Assembly: GCF_002258785.1 (NCBI RefSeq)
Contig: NZ_NOYI01000027.1
Coordinates: 541,644-605,643 of the forward strand
Source: Rhodococcus sp. 06-235-1A
GTDB taxonomy: Bacteria; Actinomycetota; Actinomycetes; Mycobacteriales; Mycobacteriaceae
Length of the DNA stretch: 64,000 nt
Direction of reading: 5' to 3'
Shown piece after piece: positions 36,000 through 44,052 of this stretch (position 1 is its first letter; each line of letters opens with the position of its first letter). The notes beneath the pieces were generated by a model. That model did not search any database. It was not told the DNA's origin and saw only the letters and a list, made by a program, of their open reading frames with translations. A program made the position numbers and the translations under genes.

Positions 36000-36821
36000 T
36001 TACGCGACGTTGATCAGACCGACAGTGGGGAAGAAGAAGCAGCTCTTGTCGGAGCCGTCGAGTGCCTTGTGGTTCACCGTGCCGAAGACCGCCGCGAGAA
36101 CGGTTCCCGATCCGGTGTCGACGGGCACTGCGCGGGCACCTGCGGCGGGCAACGCATTGAGTGCGTTGACCACGAGAGGCCGGGCCAGTTCCTTCAACTC
36201 TGCCGGAATGCCGGAGTTGTCGAGGATCGACTGGGCGAGAGTGGTTGCCAGCCCACCGAAGTCGGCGAAGCCGCCCTGCAGGGTATTGACGTTGAACCAC
36301 GCCACCTGCATGCCGGACTTGTCGGCCGAGTCGTTCACGATGCCGGCCGGGACGAATGCGAACATCGTCTCGCCCTTGTTCACCGCGTTGAGTTCGGGCA
36401 CGGCGATCGACGGCAGGCCGGGCAGAGTGGCGATCGGCGGCACGGTCAGCTGGGGCCACGGTCCGCCGGCACCACCGGCGACGCCCGGCACGATTCCCAG
36501 CGGTGCGCCCGGTGTGGCAGCGCAGTTGATCGCAGCGGTGGGGTAGAAGAACGGAGTGATGCCGAAGTCGGTCAAGGCCTTGTTGGCTGCGTCGAGGGCA
36601 GCGAAGGGGTCTGCGGAGGTGTTCTCGGCAACCGGGGTGCGCGACTCGGCGATGGCGTTCGCGGCGTCGAGCGAGGCGCCGCCCTGACCCTGCAGTGCAG
36701 TGATCGCCTGAGCCAGCGGATCGGCCGGTGCCGGATCTGCCGAAGCGGTGGCGGGAACTGCGAGCAATGCCGCGCAGGAAAGCGCGAGCGCGCCCGCCAG
36801 ACGGCTGAGGCGTCGAGACAT
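36000..36821 (-). CDS. Secreted protein, paralogue A of a two-gene family (unknown function)
   Basis: 273 residues. A clear signal peptide (MSRRLSRLAGALALSCAALLAVPATASA) precedes an Ala/Pro-rich low-complexity stretch and a C-terminal domain. That domain contains FFYPTAAINC, MFAFVPAGI, VAWFNVNTLQGG, DTGSGTVLAAVFG and terminal SCFFFPTVGLINVA. Two Cys residues, in the middle and near the end, could pair. AGGAG lies 7 bases before the ATG. The same landmarks occur in the protein at 38663. I recognise it only as a conserved Corynebacteriales-type secreted protein. Confidence 0.8.
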   Translation of the reverse strand: MSRRLSRLAGALALSCAALLAVPATASADPAPADPLAQAITALQGQGGASLDAANAIAESRTPVAENTSADPFAALDAANKALTDFGITPFFYPTAAINCAATPGAPLGIVPGVAGGAGGPWPQLTVPPIATLPGLPSIAVPELNAVNKGETMFAFVPAGIVNDSADKSGMQVAWFNVNTLQGGFADFGGLATTLAQSILDNSGIPAELKELARPLVVNALNALPAAGARAVPVDTGSGTVLAAVFGTVNHKALDGSDKSCFFFPTVGLINVA

Positions 36822-36955
36822 GTGTGACTCCTGTGACTGATGTGGCTTATGTTGCGGTTGCGCTGATATCACCACACATCATCTCGGCATCACAAGCTCA
36901 GACGGATTCCGTTGTTCAATCGAGACGGTGCCGTCGGAACGGGTTTCGGCCGCGT

Positions 36956-37534
36956 TCATCCCACGTCGATACCGAAGTCTCGAACGATTCCTTCCAGGCC
37001 CGACGCGTAGCCCTGACCGATCGCGCGGAATTTCCACTCAGCACCGCGGCGGTACAGCTCGCCGAACACCATGGCGGTTTCGGTGGAGGCGTCCTCGCTG
37101 AGGTCGAAGCGGGCGAGCTCGCGTCCGTCGGACTTGTCGACGACGCGGATGAAGGCGTTGACCACCTGACCGAAGTTCTGCCCGAGAGCGTCTGCGTTGT
37201 GAATGGAGACCGGAAAGACGATGGAGTCGACCTCCGGAGTCAGGGCCACCAGATCCACGTCGATGCTCTCGTCGTCACCCTCGCCCTCGCCGGTTCGGTT
37301 GTCGCCGGTCTGCTCGATTGCCCCGTCGGGGGAGCGCAGATTGTTGTAGAAGACGAAGTAGAGGTCGCTCAGGGCCTTCTTGGTGGTGCCGAGGCCGATG
37401 GCGCTCGCGTCGAGGTCGAAGTCGCCGCCGGTGGTGGCGCGCACATCCCAGCCCAGTCCGACGGAGACGGCGGTCAGGTTCGGTGCTTCCTTCGTCAGTG
37501 AGACATTTCCACCCTTGGCGAGAGTTACGCCCAT
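36956..37534 (-). CDS. terD: TerD family (calcium-binding, tellurium-resistance-type) protein
   Basis: 192 residues with the TerD signature: MGVTLAKGGNVSLTKEAP, GLGWDVRATTGGDFDLDASA (the Asp-rich Ca2+ site), YNNLRSPDGAIEQTGDNRTG and GELYRRGAEWKFRAIGQGY. TerD proteins are associated with stress, phage and tellurite phenotypes; the mechanism is unsettled. The ATG at 37534 has GGAG 9 bases upstream. It is a lone copy: the usual terABC genes are not adjacent in this window. Confidence 0.95.
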   Translation of the reverse strand: MGVTLAKGGNVSLTKEAPNLTAVSVGLGWDVRATTGGDFDLDASAIGLGTTKKALSDLYFVFYNNLRSPDGAIEQTGDNRTGEGEGDDESIDVDLVALTPEVDSIVFPVSIHNADALGQNFGQVVNAFIRVVDKSDGRELARFDLSEDASTETAMVFGELYRRGAEWKFRAIGQGYASGLEGIVRDFGIDVG

Positions 37535-37773
37535 GTCCATCCACTCCTTCGCAGGTTCGTCGGTGCGTCGTCGTACCCACCCTATTCATGCCTGTCGTCG
37601 CGGTGCCCGAGGTGCCGGTGTGAACCACGGGAGATGCGTGCGGGGTGTGAACAGTGGGGCTGGCGATACCGATGGGATTGTGGTGGGATACGACAAAAGA
37701 TCACAAGATAGCAGTGGTGGTGCGCCTGTGCGAGTAGGCGCGCCGCGGCGATCGAGCGACGATGGAGATTTTT

Positions 37774-38511
37774 GTGCAGGTTTCGCGACGTGAATTGTTC
37801 AAGTACGCCGCAGCAGGATCTGCTGCCGCCGTCGGATTGGTCGCCCTGGGGACGGCCACCGCGCACGCCGACGCAGGCCTGGGAACACTCGTCGACTATT
37901 CGGGTGGAGTGCCGTCGGCCTCGGCGATAAAGAAGGCCGGTCACCTCGGGGCAGTCCGATACGTTTCCGACCGCCGACCCGAGGCCAACTGGATGATCGG
38001 TAAGCCGATGCGCAAGTCCGAAGCCGACTCGCTCACCGATGCCGGGCTCGAGGTCGTCTCCAACTACCAGTTCGGAAAAGGCACCACGTCCGACTGGCGG
38101 GGCGGGTACGCGGCGGGCGTGAAGCATGCCACGCGCGGCCTCGAACTCCACACGGCGGCCGGTGGTCCCACCGACCGTCCGATCTACGCGTCGATCGACG
38201 ACAACCCCACCGCAGTGGAGTTCGCGACGTTGATCGCGCCGTACATCCTGGGATGGCAGTCGGTGATCGGAGCCGAGAACACGGGTATCTACGCCAATTC
38301 GCCGACCATCGAATTGGCGTCGGTGGCCGGTCTCGGCCAGTGGTATTGGCAGCACAATTGGGGCTCGCCGAAGGGCTTCGTCCACCCCGCGGCGCACATT
38401 CACCAGATTCGAATCGACAAGGATTTCGTGGGTGGCGTCAAGGTCGACATCAACAACATTCTGAAAGCCGACTACGGCCAGTGGTCGAAATCTGCTGCCG
38501 ATATCACCTGA
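37774..38511 (+). CDS. Tat-exported DUF1906 glycoside-hydrolase-like protein (Rv2525c-like)
   Basis: About 245 residues. The N-terminus carries a twin-arginine signal, SRRELFKYAAAG with a hydrophobic stretch and AHA cleavage site. The mature part is a single DUF1906 barrel (GTLVDYSGGVPSASAIKKAG, VSNYQFGKGTTSDWRGGYAAG, PIYASIDDNPT), like M. tuberculosis Rv2525c, a Tat substrate that affects cell-wall properties and beta-lactam tolerance. I prefer the GTG at 37774 (GGAG 6 bases upstream) over the ATG at 37762. It is divergent from TerD with a 239-base gap that contains two GTGTGAAC words. Confidence 0.88.
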   Translation: MQVSRRELFKYAAAGSAAAVGLVALGTATAHADAGLGTLVDYSGGVPSASAIKKAGHLGAVRYVSDRRPEANWMIGKPMRKSEADSLTDAGLEVVSNYQFGKGTTSDWRGGYAAGVKHATRGLELHTAAGGPTDRPIYASIDDNPTAVEFATLIAPYILGWQSVIGAENTGIYANSPTIELASVAGLGQWYWQHNWGSPKGFVHPAAHIHQIRIDKDFVGGVKVDINNILKADYGQWSKSAADIT

Positions 38512-38603
38512 ATTCCATCGATGTAATTCATCGTGGATAGAACGCATCGCGACTCTTGTCGTCCGTCGATCGCCTCACGTCCACCAGAAACAACGGCTTG
38601 AAT

Positions 38604-38645
38604 GCACTTCGCCCCCGGCTGATACGGAAGCCGGGGGCGAAGTGC
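38604..38645. terminator. Bidirectional terminator hairpin
   Basis: Perfect 17-base arms (38604-38620 and 38629-38645) with a GC-rich core CGCCCCCGGCT and an 8-base loop lie between convergent genes (DUF1906 gene and paralogue B). It is the strongest hairpin seen in the window. Confidence 0.85.
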
Positions 38646-38662
38646 GTCGTACCGAAGCGGGA

Positions 38663-39523
38663 CTACGGAACGTAGACCGTGCCGATGGTGGGCAGGAAGG
38701 TGCAGCTGCGGGGAGCGGCCGACGGATCTTCCTTGGACTGTGTGGTGATCGAACCGGAAACGACCGAGAGCACGCGTCCGGGGCCGGTGTCGGCGATGGC
38801 AGACAGCGTTGCCGGGCCGTCGGTGTTGATCTTCGATGCGCCCGTCAGGTCCTGCGTTCCCGAGCGACGGTTGTCTAGGTTGAGCCAGGTGACGGTCAGC
38901 GGAGCGGCCTGCTGGTCCGCGATGGGGGCGGTGCCGAGAGCGGTGAACACGAAGCCTGCCTGGCCTGCGGCCGGTCCGGGGGGAGGCAACGTGGCCGGAC
39001 CCGGTACGGCGAGAGCGGTCCCGACGGAATCGGCGGTGTCGGAGATGCACCCTTTTCCGAGCGTCGGGTAGAGGAACTGGGCGATGGCAGGTCCGTCGGC
39101 CGGCAGTTCCGGTCCGCCGCCGCCGGATCCGTCCAGGAAGGTGATGACCGTCTCGAGCAGCGACTTGACCTGTTCCGGCAGCTGTGCGGTCGCGAGCAGC
39201 GCACGCGCCTGTCCCAACAGATCTGCGGCCGGGGCGGCACCCACGTCGGCGGGTCCGGCTGCGGCACCGAGGATGGCCGGTGCGAACGAGGCGAGAGCCT
39301 CGACCTCGGCCAGGCTGGGCATGGGCTCGCCGGGAGCGGGGAGGAATTGAGCGATCAACGCGGCGGGATCGGCCGGGGGTGCAGGCAGATCAGCAGGTGC
39401 CATGGGCACCAACGGCTGTGCGGATACGCTGGTCGGCACGACGAGTGCTGCGGCTGCGGCTACGGCAAATGCAGTAACGACGCGACGCGTTCCGCGGGTA
39501 CGAAGCACGGTGATATTCCCCAT
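38663..39523 (-). CDS. Secreted protein, paralogue B of a two-gene family (unknown function)
   Basis: 286 residues. The signal peptide (VVTAFAVAAAAALVVPTSVSAQ) leads into a Pro/Ala-rich segment, then a C-terminal domain with FLYPTLGKGC, GFVFTALGTAP, VTWLNLDNRRSG, DTGPGRVLSVVSG and SCTFLPTIGTVYVP. The order and spacing match paralogue A at 36000, including both Cys. Start at the ATG at 39523; a TTG at 39532 is also possible. Function unknown; export suggests an envelope role. Confidence 0.8.
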   Translation of the reverse strand: MGNITVLRTRGTRRVVTAFAVAAAAALVVPTSVSAQPLVPMAPADLPAPPADPAALIAQFLPAPGEPMPSLAEVEALASFAPAILGAAAGPADVGAAPAADLLGQARALLATAQLPEQVKSLLETVITFLDGSGGGGPELPADGPAIAQFLYPTLGKGCISDTADSVGTALAVPGPATLPPPGPAAGQAGFVFTALGTAPIADQQAAPLTVTWLNLDNRRSGTQDLTGASKINTDGPATLSAIADTGPGRVLSVVSGSITTQSKEDPSAAPRSCTFLPTIGTVYVP

Positions 39524-39692
39524 TCTGATCAAGACGCGGGCCCTCGGCGACAGCCGGTGCTCGAGGGGTCACTCTATGTAGCGCGATCCCCGATGTACAG
39601 CTAGTGCCGCCGAACCCTCCCCCGTTGAATCTGTGCCAGGGAAGTCTAAATGGTCCACGCTGCGAATTCTCCGCAGAGGCAAACGATAACCT

Positions 39693-39719
39693 GTTACTGG
39701 AGTTACCAGTGTTAAAGGT
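39693..39719 (+). promoter_or_regulatory. Three 9-base direct repeats upstream of pimE
   Basis: GTTACTGGA, GTTACCAGT and GTTAAAGGT stand head to tail at 39693, 39702 and 39711, in a locally AT-rich stretch 43-70 bases before the pimE start. Direct repeats of this kind are typical of OmpR-type response regulators; a GTNAC half-site recalls MtrA sites, but the assignment is inference. Confidence 0.45.
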
Positions 39720-39762
39720 GATTCAAATGTTATCCGTCTGCCTGCGCGGTTGGGGAACATTT

Positions 39763-41043
39763 GTGACGACCTATAAGCTCAGCGATCGATATACGGCATC
39801 GATACCGAACGGAACCGCACGCACAGTGAACCGACTCGTTCGGCTGGCCCCCGTTCTGCTGGCAATTTCCGTGATCAGCCGCTTCGTCTGGGCGTTCGTC
39901 ACGCCCAACGGAATGAATCTCGTCGATTTGCACGTCTACGTCGAGGGCTCTGCAGCACTGCTCGGCGACAACCTGTACGACTACACGTACTCGGTGCAGA
40001 CCCCGGACTTTCCGCTTCCGTTCACGTACCCTCCGTTCGCGGCGCTGGTCTTCTTCCCGCTGCACTATCTGCCCTTCACCCTCGTCGGTGTCGTCTGGCA
40101 GGCCGCGACCATGATCGCGCTGTTCGCGGTGGTGCGGCTGACACTGTCGATGGTGCTGGGTGACGATCGCGCTGCCGAACCTCGCTGGGTGCGTATCGCG
40201 ATGCTCTGGACCGCACTGGGACTCTGGTCCGAGCCCGTGCGCACCACGCTGGACTACGGCCAGGTCAACGTCTTTCTGGTGTTGCTGGCGATTCTCGCGG
40301 TACGCAGCAGTCGGTGGTGGGTGGCAGGCGGGCTGGTCGGCTTCGCCGCCGGAATCAAGCTGACCCCGGCCATCACCGGCCTGTATTTCCTGGCCACTCG
40401 GCGATGGAAGGCCGCGGCGTTCTCTGCGGTGGCCTTCGCGATCACCGTTGCGCTCAGCTACGCGGTGTTGGGGCATCAGGCAGCCACCTACTTCACCACG
40501 CTGCTCGGCGATGCCGACCGCATCGGCCCGGTCGGCTCGGTCTGGAATCAGTCTCTGCGCGGAGCGCTCAGTCGGATCGTGGGCGAGGACGTCGGTCAGG
40601 GTCCGCTGTGGATCGTTGCCGCAGTCGTTGCGGCAGGGCTCGCGGTCGCGGCGTGGCGGGCGATCGATCGGCGCGATCACCTCGGCATCCTGGTGATCGT
40701 TCAGCTGTTCGGATTGCTGGTATCACCGATTTCGTGGTCACACCATTGGATCTGGGTGATTCCGATGGTGATCTGGCTGGTGCACGGGCCGCTTCGGGAT
40801 GTGGCCGGGGCCAAGTTCGTCGCCTGCTACTGGTTGGTGACGGTGACCGTGGGGGTGCCGTGGCTGCTCAGTTTCTTCCAGGAGTCCATCTGGACCATCC
40901 CCCGCCCGGCCTTCGAGGCATGGGCGGGCGCGGTCGACGTGATCGGCTCGGTGCTGTTCCTCGGCTGGGTCGCCTATGCGGGACGCATCAATTCGCGATC
41001 AGTGCGTCGATCCGACGCGCCAGATCCACATCCTTCTGCGTGA
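39763..41043 (+). CDS. pimE: Polyprenol-phosphomannose-dependent mannosyltransferase PimE (GT87)
   Basis: About 426 residues with many membrane helices and the GT-C acidic motif NLVDLHVYVEG after the first helix. FTYPPFAALVFFPL, VNVFLVLLAIL and VSPISWSHHWIW are further family landmarks. PimE adds an alpha-1,2-mannose during synthesis of polar phosphatidylinositol mannosides on the outer face of the membrane. The neighbours (pterin dehydratase, mutT2) match Rv1159-Rv1159A-Rv1160, supporting the name. The GTG at 39763 has GGGGAA 5 bases upstream. The 3' end overlaps the pterin dehydratase gene by 56 bases. Confidence 0.92.
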   Translation: MTTYKLSDRYTASIPNGTARTVNRLVRLAPVLLAISVISRFVWAFVTPNGMNLVDLHVYVEGSAALLGDNLYDYTYSVQTPDFPLPFTYPPFAALVFFPLHYLPFTLVGVVWQAATMIALFAVVRLTLSMVLGDDRAAEPRWVRIAMLWTALGLWSEPVRTTLDYGQVNVFLVLLAILAVRSSRWWVAGGLVGFAAGIKLTPAITGLYFLATRRWKAAAFSAVAFAITVALSYAVLGHQAATYFTTLLGDADRIGPVGSVWNQSLRGALSRIVGEDVGQGPLWIVAAVVAAGLAVAAWRAIDRRDHLGILVIVQLFGLLVSPISWSHHWIWVIPMVIWLVHGPLRDVAGAKFVACYWLVTVTVGVPWLLSFFQESIWTIPRPAFEAWAGAVDVIGSVLFLGWVAYAGRINSRSVRRSDAPDPHPSA

Positions 41044-41269
41044 GGCCGCCGGCGCTGTGCGTCGACAGCGTGAACGTGAGCGTCCGCCACCTGATGTCGA
41101 TGTCGGGGTGATGGTCTGCTGCCTCCGCAGCGTCGGCCACCCCGTTCACTACCGCGATCGCTGCTCGAAACGACGCCAGTTCGACGGTTCGCGTCAATGA
41201 TTTCCCCGCCACCGTCCAGTCGGTGAGCCGGGCGTCCTCGATGTCGCGGTCGGTCAGCAGTTCGGTCAT
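40988..41269 (-). CDS. phhB: 4a-hydroxytetrahydrobiopterin dehydratase (PCD/DCoH)
   Basis: 93 residues with the PCD motif A-ADHHPDIDIRW and the helix TQKDVDLARRIDAL. It would dehydrate 4a-hydroxy-tetrahydropterin or act as a pterin/molybdopterin-related helper; no aromatic amino acid hydroxylase is nearby. It is convergent with pimE (56-base overlap) and divergent from mutT2 (14-base gap). Rv1159A holds the same position in M. tuberculosis. Confidence 0.93.
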   Translation of the reverse strand: MTELLTDRDIEDARLTDWTVAGKSLTRTVELASFRAAIAVVNGVADAAEAADHHPDIDIRWRTLTFTLSTHSAGGLTQKDVDLARRIDALIAN

Positions 41270-41283
41270 AGAAAGATGGTGGC

Positions 41284-41709
41284 ATGTCCGGCACCCCTAC
41301 CGCTGTTGTTGTCGCGGCCGCGTTGATCGACGGCGGCCGACTGCTGCTCGCGCAACGAACTCGTCCGCCGGAGCTGGCCGGTCGGTGGGAACTGCCGGGC
41401 GGAAAGGTCGAGCCGGGGGAGTCCGAGGACGCCGCACTCACGCGTGAGCTGCGCGAGGAATTGGGTGTCGAGTGTTCGATCGGTGCCGCGCTCAGCGGGG
41501 ACGTCGACCTTGCCGGCGGCCTGATTCTGCGTGCCTACCGAGCCTCGATCGTCTCGGGAACCCCTGCGCCGCTGGAACATTCGGCTTTGCGGTGGGTGGA
41601 CGCGGCAACGTTGTCGACGATGGATCTGGTCGATGCGGACCGACTCTGGTTGCCCGAGCTGCTGGAAATGCTGCTCACTTCGCCCGAGCGGTCTTCAGGC
41701 CTTTCTTGA
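41284..41709 (+). CDS. mutT2: NUDIX hydrolase MutT2-like (oxidised nucleotide sanitation)
   Basis: 141 residues with a complete Nudix box, GGKVEPGESEDAALTRELREEL (G-x5-E-x7-REUxEE pattern), and a preceding LAGRWELPGGK. MutT2-type enzymes hydrolyse oxidised or modified nucleotides such as 8-oxo-dGTP or 5-methyl-dCTP. It lies in the pimE block exactly as Rv1160. Its 3' end overlaps the small Cys/Lys-rich gene on the other strand by 35 bases. Confidence 0.92.
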   Translation: MSGTPTAVVVAAALIDGGRLLLAQRTRPPELAGRWELPGGKVEPGESEDAALTRELREELGVECSIGAALSGDVDLAGGLILRAYRASIVSGTPAPLEHSALRWVDAATLSTMDLVDADRLWLPELLEMLLTSPERSSGLS

Positions 41710-41851
41710 GATCCTTCTTCGTTGCGCCTGCCGATTCGAGCTTCTTCATTCGCATGATGACCACCGGGCATTTGATGCACCGGACTTTCTTGCGGCAGCA
41801 TTTTTTCTTGGGCTTCATCCCCGAGACATCTACTGCCTTTATCTTGCCCAT
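41675..41851 (-). CDS. Small Lys/Cys-rich protein, probable zinc-binding
   Basis: 58 residues: MGKIKAVDVSGMKPKKKCC then RKKVRCIKCPVV and a Lys-rich tail. Four Cys (18, 19, 25, 28) in a CC-x5-C-x2-C arrangement suggest a metal site, and the charge suggests nucleic-acid contact. Codon choice (mostly G/C in third position) supports coding. I believe similar small proteins occur in other Corynebacteriales, but I cannot name a family. It is convergent with and overlaps the end of mutT2, and is easily missed. Confidence 0.7.
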   Translation of the reverse strand: MGKIKAVDVSGMKPKKKCCRKKVRCIKCPVVIMRMKKLESAGATKKDLKKGLKTARAK

Positions 41852-42026
41852 GAGCACCAAGACTAATGGGTGGCGCAGGTCACAGACCTGAGGGTGGCGC
41901 GGGGTACCGTCGGACTACGGGTAAACTCGATCAGTCGCGAGAACTTCGCGGTGCAGCGCGCTTCTCTAGCGACATAAGCCCGCTAGCGAACAAGAGCCCG
42001 CATTCGACTCCAGGAGAATTTTTCGC

Positions 42027-43964
42027 GTGAGCGCCCCAAGCAGTGCAGACAACATCGACAGCACCACCACTTTCCGCAACGTCGCCATCGTTGCACACGT
42101 CGACCATGGCAAGACCACCCTGGTCGACGCCATGCTTCGGCAGTCCGGCGCGTTCGAGGAACGTGCCGAAGCGATCGACCGTGTCATGGACTCGGGTGAC
42201 CTCGAAAAAGAAAAAGGCATCACGATCCTGGCCAAGAACACGGCCGTCCACAAGCGCAACGCCGACGGCACCATCACCGTCATCAACGTGATCGACACCC
42301 CCGGCCACGCCGACTTCGGCGGAGAGGTCGAGCGCGGCCTGTCCATGGTCGACGGTGTCGTCCTGCTCGTCGACGCATCCGAGGGCCCGCTGCCGCAGAC
42401 CCGCTTCGTGCTCCGCAAGGCGCTCGCCGCCTCGCTGCCGGTGATCCTGGTCGTGAACAAGACCGACCGTCCCGACGCACGTATCGAAGAGGTCGTCTCG
42501 GAGAGCCACGATCTGCTCCTCGATCTCGCGTCCGACCTCGACGACGAGGCATCCGAGGCAGCCGAGCTCGCACTCGACCTCCCCGTTCTCTACGCCTCCG
42601 GCCGTGAGGGCAAGGCGTCGCGCGTGCAGCCCGAGAACGGCCACGCTCCCGACGCCGAGAACCTCGACGAGCTGTTCGAGGTGCTCCTCAACTACGTCCC
42701 CGCGCCCAAGGGCAACGTGGACGCACCGCTGCAGGCCCACGTCACCAACCTCGACGCGTCGGCCTTCCTCGGCCGCCTCGCCCTGGTGCGTATCCACAAC
42801 GGCCAGCTCTCCAAGGGCCAGACCGTGAGCTGGATGCGTGAGGTCGACGGCGAGCCCGTCGTCCAGAAGGCGAAGATCACCGAGCTGCTCAACACCATCG
42901 GCGTCGAGCGTGTCCCCGGTGAGCGCGGTGTCGCAGGTGACATCGTCGCCGTCGCAGGCTTCCCCGACATCATGATCGGCGACACCCTCGCCGATCTGGA
43001 GAACCCGGTCGCCCTGCCGCGCATCACCGTCGACCAGCCGGCCATCTCGGTGACCATCGGCACCAACACGAGCCCGCTCGTCGGACGCGTCAGCGGGCAC
43101 AAGCTCACCTCGCGCATGGTCAAGAGCCGTCTGGACCAGGAGCTCATCGGTAACGTCTCGCTCAAGGTCCTCGACATCGGTCGCCCCGATGCCTGGGAGG
43201 TCCAGGGTCGTGGCGAGCTGGCGCTTGCCATCCTCGTCGAGCAGATGCGTCGTGAGGGCTTCGAGCTCACTGTCGGCAAGCCTCAGGTGGTCACGAAGCA
43301 GGTCGACGGCAAGCTGCACGAGCCCTTCGAGGAGCTCACCGTCGACACACCGGAGGAGTACCTCGGTGCGGTCACGCAGCTGCTCGCGGCACGCAAGGGC
43401 AAGATGGTGCAGATGACGAACCACGGCGCAGGCTGGGTTCGCATGGAATTCATCGTTCCCTCGCGCGGCCTGATCGGCTTCCGTACCGACTTCCTCACCG
43501 AAACACGCGGCACCGGCATCGCCAACGCCGTCTTCCACGGGTACGCACCGTGGGCCGGAGAGATCCGGGCGCGCCACACCGGTTCGCTCGTGTCGGACCG
43601 TAACGGCACCGTCACCCCGTTCGCGATGATCCAGCTCGCCGACCGCGGCACGTTCTTCGTCGAGCCGGGTGCCGACACCTACGAGGGCATGGTCGTGGGC
43701 ATCAACCCGCGTCAGGAAGACCTCGACATCAACGTCACCCGCGAGAAGAAGCTGACCAACATGCGTCAGTCCTCCGCAGACGTCATGGAGACCCTGGCCA
43801 AGCCCAAGAAGCTGGACCTGGAAATGGCCATGGAGTTCTGTGCAGGCGACGAGTGCGTCGAGGTGACCCCCGAGGTCGTCCGCGTCCGCAAGGTGCACCT
43901 CGATTCCAACGAGCGCGCCCGTGAGCGCTCGCGCAGCAAGACGCGCGACAAGGCTGCTCTGTAA
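42027..43964 (+). CDS. typA: Translational GTPase TypA/BipA
   Basis: 645 residues. G1 VAHVDHGKTTLVD, the TypA-specific EKEKGITILAKNTA switch, DTPGHADFGGEVER and NKTDRPDAR are all present, with domain V and the C-terminal domain containing GLIGFRTDFLTETRGTG. TypA binds ribosomes under stress and cold and helps 50S assembly. GTG start with AGGAG 10 bases upstream; TAAACT (about 41922) is a plausible -10. Rv1165 occupies the same place in M. tuberculosis. A strong terminator follows. Confidence 0.97.
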   Translation: MSAPSSADNIDSTTTFRNVAIVAHVDHGKTTLVDAMLRQSGAFEERAEAIDRVMDSGDLEKEKGITILAKNTAVHKRNADGTITVINVIDTPGHADFGGEVERGLSMVDGVVLLVDASEGPLPQTRFVLRKALAASLPVILVVNKTDRPDARIEEVVSESHDLLLDLASDLDDEASEAAELALDLPVLYASGREGKASRVQPENGHAPDAENLDELFEVLLNYVPAPKGNVDAPLQAHVTNLDASAFLGRLALVRIHNGQLSKGQTVSWMREVDGEPVVQKAKITELLNTIGVERVPGERGVAGDIVAVAGFPDIMIGDTLADLENPVALPRITVDQPAISVTIGTNTSPLVGRVSGHKLTSRMVKSRLDQELIGNVSLKVLDIGRPDAWEVQGRGELALAILVEQMRREGFELTVGKPQVVTKQVDGKLHEPFEELTVDTPEEYLGAVTQLLAARKGKMVQMTNHGAGWVRMEFIVPSRGLIGFRTDFLTETRGTGIANAVFHGYAPWAGEIRARHTGSLVSDRNGTVTPFAMIQLADRGTFFVEPGADTYEGMVVGINPRQEDLDINVTREKKLTNMRQSSADVMETLAKPKKLDLEMAMEFCAGDECVEVTPEVVRVRKVHLDSNERARERSRSKTRDKAAL

Positions 43965-43974
43965 GACAGATCCT

Positions 43975-44024
43975 GTACGAGAGAAGCGGCGTGTCACCAT
44001 CGTGAGACGTCGCTTCTCTCGTAC
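43975..44024 (+). terminator. Terminator after typA
   Basis: Perfect 14-base arms GTACGAGAGAAGCG (43975-43988) and CGCTTCTCTCGTAC (44011-44024) enclose a 22-base loop, starting 10 bases after the typA stop and ending 28 bases before lpqW. Confidence 0.75.
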
Positions 44025-44052
44025 CTGTAGCCGATCACGAAGGAGATCCTCG

